From NCBI GenBank assembly GCA_003241215.1, contig QFOL01000031.1, positions 1-22,296 of the forward strand: 22,296 bases of DNA. Reading direction: 5' to 3'. This DNA comes from Agrobacterium fabrum. GTDB lineage: Bacteria; Pseudomonadota; Alphaproteobacteria; Rhizobiales; Rhizobiaceae. The notes under the pieces were generated by a model. It was not told where the DNA came from. It did no database searches and was given only the letters and a program-made list of their open reading frames with translations. Positions 17,103-22,296 of this stretch are shown one piece after another. A program made the position numbers and the translations under genes. The first letter of the stretch is position 1, and every line of letters starts with the position of its first letter.

Positions 17103-19882
17103 TGGTGGCCGCCATGGTCGCGCCTCCCGCAACGAATGACAAGGATGCCCCGGTCGCGCGATTGACCGATGTGCGGCTGACCTTCGGCAGCACCATTGCG
17201 CTGTCCGATATTTCGGTAGAGATTCCCGCCGGGCGGATGATCGGGCTTATCGGGCCTGACGGTGTCGGCAAATCCAGCCTGTTGTCGCTCGTCTCCGGCG
17301 CGCGCGCCATCCAGAAGGGCAAGGTGGAGGTTCTGGGCGGCGACATGTCCGATCCGCGCCACCGCGAGGATACCTGCCCGCGTATCGCCTACATGCCGCA
17401 GGGCCTTGGCAAGAACCTTTATCCCACCCTGTCCGTGTTCGAGAATATCGACTTTTTCGGGCGGCTGTTCGGGCAGGGCGGCAGGGAGCGGCAGGCGCGC
17501 ATTGCCGAACTGCTGAAAAGTACCGGCCTCGAGCCCTTCGCCGATCGTCCGGCAATGAAGCTTTCGGGCGGCATGAAGCAGAAGCTCGGGCTCTGCTGCG
17601 CGCTGATCCACGATCCGGACCTGCTTATCCTCGATGAGCCGACCACAGGCGTCGATCCGCTGTCGCGCCGGCAGTTCTGGGAACTGATCGATTCGATCCG
17701 GGCCGGGCGTCCGGGCATGAGCGTCATCGTCGCCACGGCCTATATGGAAGAGGCCGCCGGGTTCGACTGGCTGGTCGCCATGGATGGCGGCAAGATCCTC
17801 GCCACGGGTTCCCCCGCCGAGCTACTGGAGCGCACCTCCGCACCCAATCTCGATGCCGCCTTTATCGCGCTCCTGCCCGAAGAAAAGCGCAAGGGTTACC
17901 ACGAGGTCCATATCGCACCACGCAAGGCGAGCGATGATGGCGACTATGCCATCGAGGCCTCGCATCTGAGTATGCGCTTCGGCGACTTTACCGCCGTCGA
18001 CAATGTCAGCTTCAAGATTCCGCGCGGCGAGATTTTCGGCTTTCTCGGCTCGAACGGCTGCGGAAAATCCACGACCATGAAGATGCTGACCGGGCTTCTG
18101 GCCGCCAGCGAAGGCGAGGCGAAGCTTTTCGGGCACAAGGTGGATGCCAGCGACATGGCCATCCGCCACCGTGTCGGCTACATGAGCCAGGCCTTCTCGC
18201 TCTATTCCGAGCTGACGGTGCGCCAGAACCTCGATCTTCACGCCCGCCTGTTCAAGCTGCCGGAAGAGACCATTCAACCGCGTATCGCCGAGATGGCGGA
18301 GCGTTTCGATCTCGGCGCGGTCATGGAGACCCTGCCGGACGATCTGCCGCTTGGCATCCGGCAGAGGCTGTCGCTGGCGGTGGCGATGATCCATTCGCCT
18401 GACATTCTCATCCTCGATGAACCGACCTCCGGTGTCGACCCGGTGGCGCGGGACGGGTTCTGGCAAATCCTTGCCGATCTCTCACGCAACGACAATGTCA
18501 CCATCTTCATCTCCACCCATTTTATGAACGAGGCGGAGCGCTGCGACCGGATTTCGCTGATGCATGCCGGCAAGGTGTTGATCAGCGATACGCCTGACGC
18601 GATTACCAAGAGCCGGAATGCGGCGACTCTGGAGGAGGCTTTTGTCGCATATCTGGAGGATGCTTCGGGTGTGAAAAAGGCGGAGCCTGCGGCAGCGCCC
18701 GCCGCGACAGCGGATGTGCCGGCGACGCAACATGCCGGTCCCACCCGCAAACGGTTCTTCGATGTCAGGCGTATGTTCAGCTATACGCGCCGCGAGGCGC
18801 TGGAACTGCAGCGAGACCCCATTCGCGGCACGCTGGCGGTGCTTGGCAGCGTCATCCTGATGTTCGTGATCGGTTACGGTATCAATCTGGATGTCGAGGA
18901 TCTGACCTTTGCGGTGCTGGACCGTGACGATTCCACCATCAGCCGCGATTATGTGCTGGATATAGCCGGTTCCCGTTATTTCATCGAAAAGGAACCGATC
19001 CGCGATTATGCCGATATGGACCGGCGGATGCGTGACGGGGAACTGAGCCTTGCCATCGAAATTCCCCCCGGTTTCGGCCGGGATGTGCTGCGCGGCAAGA
19101 CGGTGGAGGTGGGCGCCTGGATCGATGGCGCCATGCCGCAGCGGGCCGAGACGGTGCGCGGTTACGTGCAGGGCATGCACCAGACATGGCTGGCGAGGAA
19201 GGCGAGCGAAATCTACGGCAGTGCGGCGACGCAGAACAGCTTCAGCATCGAAACGCGCTATCGATACAACCCCGATGTCAAAAGCCTTGTCGCCATGGTG
19301 CCGGCGGTCATTCCGCTGCTGCTCATGCTTATTCCCGCCATGCTGGCGGCGCTCAGTGTTGTCCGGGAGAAAGAGCTCGGCTCCATTGTCAATCTTTACG
19401 TAACGCCAACCACCCGGCTGGAATTCCTTATCGGCAAGCAGCTGCCTTATGTCGCCCTCGGCATGCTCAATTTCCTGCTTCTGACGGCATTCGCCATCTT
19501 CATCTTCCGGGTGCCGTTTACGGGAAGTTATCTTGCTTACGCAACGGGAGCCTTGCTCTTCGTCATCATCGCCACCTCGATCGGCCTCGTCATGTCGTCC
19601 TTCATGAAGAGCCAGATCGCCGCGATCTTCGGCACGGCCCTGTTGACGCTCATTCCGGCGACGCAATATTCGGGCATGATCGATCCCGTCTCGTCACTGC
19701 AGGGTGCGGGCGCTTTCATCGGTAATATCTACCCCGCCACCTATTTCATGACGATTTCGCGCGGGACCTTTTCGAAGGGGCTGGATTTCGCCGGCCTTTC
19801 CGGCTCTTTCCTGCCGCTCATCATCGCCATTCCGCTGTTGCTCATCGCCGGCGCCGCTCTCTTGAGGAAACAGGCGTCATGA
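17102..19882 (+). CDS. rbbA: RbbA/YhiH-like fused ABC transporter: two ATPase domains plus ABC-2 permease
   Basis: This 926-residue protein has two ATPase domains and a membrane domain, as in E. coli RbbA (YhiH), described as a ribosome-associated ATPase. Domain 1 has Walker A GPDGVGKS (51-58), signature LSGGMKQ and Walker [14 protein letters not shown]. Domain 2 has Walker A GSNGCGKS (316-323), an unusual signature LPLGIRQ (also seen in RbbA) and Walker [14 protein letters not shown]. Residues from about 575 form an ABC-2 permease with a membrane helix ([19 protein letters not shown]), a large periplasmic domain and a C-terminal cluster of about five helices including [20 protein letters not shown]. 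The start overlaps the yhiI stop as TGATG; an in-frame ATG at 17066 lies inside yhiI and is less likely. The next gene overlaps by 4 bp. The symbol is a homology-based name; export versus ribosome role is unsettled. Confidence 0.9.
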   Translation: MVAAMVAPPATNDKDAPVARLTDVRLTFGSTIALSDISVEIPAGRMIGLIGPDGVGKSSLLSLVSGARAIQKGKVEVLGGDMSDPRHREDTCPRIAYMPQGLGKNLYPTLSVFENIDFFGRLFGQGGRERQARIAELLKSTGLEPFADRPAMKLSGGMKQKLGLCCALIHDPDLLILDEPTTGVDPLSRRQFWELIDSIRAGRPGMSVIVATAYMEEAAGFDWLVAMDGGKILATGSPAELLERTSAPNLDAAFIALLPEEKRKGYHEVHIAPRKASDDGDYAIEASHLSMRFGDFTAVDNVSFKIPRGEIFGFLGSNGCGKSTTMKMLTGLLAASEGEAKLFGHKVDASDMAIRHRVGYMSQAFSLYSELTVRQNLDLHARLFKLPEETIQPRIAEMAERFDLGAVMETLPDDLPLGIRQRLSLAVAMIHSPDILILDEPTSGVDPVARDGFWQILADLSRNDNVTIFISTHFMNEAERCDRISLMHAGKVLISDTPDAITKSRNAATLEEAFVAYLEDASGVKKAEPAAAPAATADVPATQHAGPTRKRFFDVRRMFSYTRREALELQRDPIRGTLAVLGSVILMFVIGYGINLDVEDLTFAVLDRDDSTISRDYVLDIAGSRYFIEKEPIRDYADMDRRMRDGELSLAIEIPPGFGRDVLRGKTVEVGAWIDGAMPQRAETVRGYVQGMHQTWLARKASEIYGSAATQNSFSIETRYRYNPDVKSLVAMVPAVIPLLLMLIPAMLAALSVVREKELGSIVNLYVTPTTRLEFLIGKQLPYVALGMLNFLLLTAFAIFIFRVPFTGSYLAYATGALLFVIIATSIGLVMSSFMKSQIAAIFGTALLTLIPATQYSGMIDPVSSLQGAGAFIGNIYPATYFMTISRGTFSKGLDFAGLSGSFLPLIIAIPLLLIAGAALLRKQAS

Positions 19883-20997
19883 AGCTGTTTTCATCAAACA
19901 TCTTCCAGCTCGGCATCAAGGAACTGCGCGGGCTTGCGCGTGACGGCATGTTGCTGCTGCTGATCGTCTACGCCTTCACGCTGCAGATCTATACCGGCTC
20001 CAGCGCGCTGCCGGAGACGCTGAACAATGCCGCCATCGCGATTGTCGATGAGGATCAGTCGCCGCTTTCGGGCCGTATCAGCACGGCGTTTTATCCGCCC
20101 TATTTTGCGCCGCCAAAGCAGATTTCGATTGCTGAAATGGACAAGCGCATGGATGCGGGGCTCGATACTTTCGCGCTCAACATTCCGCCGGATTTCCAGC
20201 GCCGCCTGATGGCGGGGCAGCAACCGGCCATTCAGCTCAACATCGACGCCACCCGCATGAGCCAGGCTTTCAGCGGCGGTGGATATGTCCAGACCATCGT
20301 GACCAGCGAAATCCAGGAATATATGAACCGCTATCGTGGTGCGACCTCGGTGCCGGTGGACCTGACGCTGCGCTCCCGCTTCAATCCGGAACTGGACAAG
20401 TCGTGGTTCGGATCGATCAACAACATCATCACCGCCATCACCATGCTGTCTATCGTGCTGACGGGGGCGGCGCTCATTCGCGAGCGGGAGCATGGCACGG
20501 TCGAACATCTGCTGGTCATGCCGGTCACGCCGCTGGAAATCATGCTGAGCAAGGTCTGGTCCATGGGCCTCGTTGTGCTGGTGGCCTCGGCATTTTCGCT
20601 GTTCGTCGTCGTCAGGGGGCTGCTCGCCATTCCGATTGAAGGCTCGCTCTCGCTTTTCCTGCTTGGGACCGCCCTGCAACTCTTTGCCATGACCTCGATG
20701 GGCATATTTTTAGCGACGGTCGCCGGTTCCATGCCGCAGTTCGGCATGCTGCTGATCCTGTTTCTACTGCCATTGCAGGTGCTCTCCGGGGCCATGACGC
20801 CGCGTGAGAGCATGCCTGACATCATCCAGTATCTCATGCTTCTCGCACCTAACACCCATTTTGTCATTCTGGCGCAATCGGTGCTTTTCCGCGGGGCCGG
20901 ACTGGATGTCGTCTGGCCGCAATTGCTGGCCCTGTTGGCCATCGGCAGCGCGCTTTTCGTTTTTGCGCTTCGCCGTTTCAGGCGATTCCTGCGCTGA
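19879..20997 (+). CDS. yhhJ: ABC-2-type permease, YhhJ-like
   Basis: This 372-residue protein is an ABC-2 permease like the membrane part of RbbA. An N-terminal helix ([20 protein letters not shown]) is followed by a periplasmic domain (about residues 40-170) and then five or six C-terminal helices. It has the ABC-2 signature region around [25 protein letters not shown] and the late motif [21 protein letters not shown]. Its length agrees with E. coli YhhJ. The start ATG at 19879 overlaps the rbbA stop in ATGA, so translation is coupled. It probably forms a dimeric channel with the RbbA membrane domain, linked to the adaptor YhiI. The substrate is unknown. Confidence 0.9.
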   Translation: MKLFSSNIFQLGIKELRGLARDGMLLLLIVYAFTLQIYTGSSALPETLNNAAIAIVDEDQSPLSGRISTAFYPPYFAPPKQISIAEMDKRMDAGLDTFALNIPPDFQRRLMAGQQPAIQLNIDATRMSQAFSGGGYVQTIVTSEIQEYMNRYRGATSVPVDLTLRSRFNPELDKSWFGSINNIITAITMLSIVLTGAALIREREHGTVEHLLVMPVTPLEIMLSKVWSMGLVVLVASAFSLFVVVRGLLAIPIEGSLSLFLLGTALQLFAMTSMGIFLATVAGSMPQFGMLLILFLLPLQVLSGAMTPRESMPDIIQYLMLLAPNTHFVILAQSVLFRGAGLDVVWPQLLALLAIGSALFVFALRRFRRFLR

Positions 20998-21132
20998 ACA
21001 CGTGATAAATGCCCGTTTTTTGGCCAATTCGCCCGTGTTGAATTTATTGTGTTCGGTAACGGTATGTTCGCCTTCGGGGAATATGCCTATGAGGACGGCT
21101 GGGTAAAGCGGGCTTTGTTCAGGAGTAGCAGA

Positions 21133-21735
21133 ATGAATATTGCAGCACGTCTGTCGCTGGCGGCCATGATAGCACTGGCCGCGACATCATCTTTCGCGTC
21201 GGAGGATATGACGTCGGAGACGAGCGAAGCGATATTCGGCTTTGCCGGCGCCATGACGAAGGAAGACATGCTGAAAAGCGCGGCTCTCATTCCGGTGGAA
21301 TATGAGAGGAACGCCATTATTGGTGGCGGTTACCAGTTTTATCCCTACAGCATCGGCAATGTGAAGCTGGGCGGCGAAATCGGCATTGCCGCCAGATTTG
21401 GCAAGGGTTTCACCGGCGAGGTCTGGGCGGGGCCGGTTGCGCGCTATGAGCAGATCAAGCTCGGAGAACGGCTGTTCGTCACGCCAAGCTTCACGGCGGG
21501 CCTGAGCCTCGTGAACGATGCGCAGCGAGGCCGTGAGCGCGAACAGGAAATCAAGGATGATGGCAACGCCAATGTCCTGTTTTATCTGGGGCCTGAGATC
21601 AACGTTTCCTTCAGCGAGGATTCCTCGACGGAATTCTTCTGGCGTCTTCACCACCGTTCCGGCGGCGGCAAGACGCTGGGCAATATGAAGGGCGCAACAA
21701 ACGCCAACGTCTTTGGCGTCCGCTACAAATTCTGA
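21133..21735 (+). CDS. Secreted outer-membrane beta-barrel protein with PagL/acyloxyacyl-hydrolase-like C-terminus
   Basis: This 200-residue protein has a signal peptide (cleavage near SFA at residues 20-22) and then alternating hydrophobic/polar strands ending in a C-terminal Phe (FGVRYKF), the hallmark of an outer-membrane beta-barrel. Near the end it carries His174-Arg175-Ser176 in LHHRSGGG, followed by NANVFGVRYKF. PagL-type lipid A 3-O-deacylases use a His-x-Ser pair at the equivalent place, so this may be a PagL-like acyloxyacyl hydrolase; a non-enzymatic barrel protein is the alternative. The ATG at 21133 is chosen over upstream in-frame starts because AGGAG lies 8 nt before it and a signal peptide follows at once. 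It is separated from yhhJ by 135 bp and may have its own promoter. Confidence 0.65.
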   Translation: MNIAARLSLAAMIALAATSSFASEDMTSETSEAIFGFAGAMTKEDMLKSAALIPVEYERNAIIGGGYQFYPYSIGNVKLGGEIGIAARFGKGFTGEVWAGPVARYEQIKLGERLFVTPSFTAGLSLVNDAQRGREREQEIKDDGNANVLFYLGPEINVSFSEDSSTEFFWRLHHRSGGGKTLGNMKGATNANVFGVRYKF

Positions 21736-21858
21736 GGCGGCAGGGGCGGTCAAGTGCCCGGCGAACCGTCTGAATTTCGGTCACGTTTCTATTCTTCCGC
21801 AAACCGCCATGGGGAACCCTTGCGTCTGGCGCATGGGTGGATTGCCTTATTCTGCCTG

Positions 21859-21887
21859 TTCATTGGGCATGAGAAAGCGCATATAGA
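21859..21887 (+). promoter_or_regulatory. Possible promoter for the DUF1127 gene
   Basis: A TTCATT hexamer (21859-21864) and TATAGA (21882-21887) are 17 bp apart, a sigma-70-type spacing, and would start transcription about 60 nt before the ATG at 21955. Both hexamers are imperfect matches, so this is a tentative call. Confidence 0.3.
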
Positions 21888-21954
21888 GCGCATCAAAGGA
21901 CGCCGGAACGAAAACGTTGCTGACGTCACCTTAAACCTCAGAAAGGGTCATGTC

Positions 21955-22101
21955 ATGAACGTAGCACGCAGCTTCAACAATTGGCGCAAATATCGTCAGA
22001 CGATCAACGAACTGGGCCGCATGAGCACCCGTGAACTGCACGATCTCGGTATCGATCGCAGCCAGATCACCAGCGTTGCCCGCGCCGCAATCGGCAAATA
22101 A
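21955..22101 (+). CDS. Small DUF1127 (YjiS-like) protein
   Basis: This 48-residue, Arg-rich protein matches the DUF1127 family common in Rhizobiales. It has a short amphipathic start, then YRQTINELGRMSTRELHDLG and IDRSQITSVAR, which contains the family pattern L.xxLsxreLxDiGixRsqI. The frame is open back to 21754, but the upstream part has no family similarity and the ATG at 21955 has AAAGGG about 9 nt before it. Small proteins of this family are often strongly expressed; in related bacteria some take part in RNA binding or phosphate/C1 metabolism. No specific role can be assigned here. A strong terminator follows 31 bp after the stop, so it is a stand-alone unit. Confidence 0.85.
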   Translation: MNVARSFNNWRKYRQTINELGRMSTRELHDLGIDRSQITSVARAAIGK

Positions 22102-22132
22102 TCAAGACGGTACAGCCGCTTCTGAATGTCCA

Positions 22133-22163
22133 AACGCCCGCTTCGCGGGCGTTTTTGTTTTTT
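22133..22163 (+). terminator. Intrinsic transcription terminator after the DUF1127 gene
   Basis: A perfect 9-bp stem (AACGCCCGC, TTC loop, GCGGGCGTT) is followed directly by a T-rich tract (TTTGTTTTTT). This is a textbook Rho-independent terminator ending the short DUF1127 transcript. Confidence 0.9.
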
Positions 22164-22177
22164 GGAAGCCTCTCCTC

Positions 22178-22254
22178 CGTCATCCTCGGGCTTGACCCGA
22201 GGATCCATTGCTTTCAACGGGGTATGGATCCTCGGGTCAAGCCCGAGGATGACG
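22178..22254. repeat. 77-bp nested palindromic repeat, copy 2
   Basis: The arms at 22178-22207 and 22225-22254 are 30-nt perfect inverted repeats around a 17-nt loop and are identical in sequence to the arms of the copy at 15683-15758; only the loops differ. Each arm carries the same internal 9-bp stem. It follows the terminator of the DUF1127 gene by 14 bp, again in intergenic DNA. Confidence 0.8.
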
Positions 22255-22296
22255 TTGAGTGTATGCAAAGCGGTGTCATTCCCCAGGCGTCGCTCT

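Noticed and set aside
21754..21954. Longer reading of the DUF1127 protein starting at 21754
   Set aside because: The first 67 codons have no similarity to the family and include the likely promoter; ATG 21955 gives the usual size of about 48 residues.
1..22296. CRISPR arrays, tRNA, rRNA, insertion sequences or prophage genes
   Set aside because: No regularly spaced direct repeats, cloverleaf-like sequences, transposase or phage proteins were recognised; the only repeats are the palindromic intergenic elements.

Overview
The window looks like a chromosomal or chromid segment of a Rhizobiaceae bacterium, most likely Agrobacterium/Rhizobium. The reasons are the high GC content, an agp-type alpha-galactoside locus laid out as I recall it from Sinorhizobium meliloti, a small DUF1127 protein, and dispersed palindromic repeats of a style I associate with rhizobial intergenic regions. 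This placement is inference from gene content; no database was searched.

Layout. (1) 1-4900: the first 29 codons of a leftward sugar-type ABC binding protein diverge from a rightward cluster of a ROK-family regulator, an 800-residue PIG-L/LmbE-type deacetylase and an EamA/DMT permease that overlaps it by 4 bp. This looks like a small uptake/catabolic locus for an unknown, possibly N-acylated, carbohydrate. (2) 4911-6342: a leftward small membrane protein and an AraC-family regulator. (3) 6540-15590: a rightward operon of a GH4 glycosidase, a family-5 binding protein broken by a frameshift, two permeases, a double ATPase and a second GH4 enzyme close to E. coli MelA. With the divergent AraC gene this matches agpT / agaL1-agpABCD-agaL2, the system that imports and hydrolyses melibiose- and raffinose-type alpha-galactosides. 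(4) 15591-16037: a gene-free stretch with a hairpin, a 76-bp nested palindrome and a perfect FNR/FixK-type dyad. (5) 16038-20997: a translationally coupled yhiI-rbbA-yhhJ-type operon (membrane-fusion protein, double-ATPase/permease fusion, second permease). (6) 21133-22296: an outer-membrane beta-barrel protein with a PagL-like His-x-Ser motif, a 48-residue DUF1127 protein with a strong terminator, and a second copy of the nested palindrome.

How the parts work together. AgpA would bind alpha-galactosides in the periplasm, AgpB/AgpC form the channel, AgpD powers import, and AgaL1/AgaL2 cleave the sugar in the cytoplasm under AgpT control. In this sequence agpA is interrupted by what looks like a 2-bp loss, so import is predicted to be impaired unless this is a sequencing error. 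The yhiI-rbbA-yhhJ operon would form an inner-membrane exporter, possibly induced under low oxygen through the FNR-like box.

I did not find a wholly unknown system. The points most worth following are the agpA frameshift, the FNR-like box ahead of the rbbA operon, the two copies of an identical nested palindrome, and the ROK/PIG-L/DMT locus of unknown substrate.
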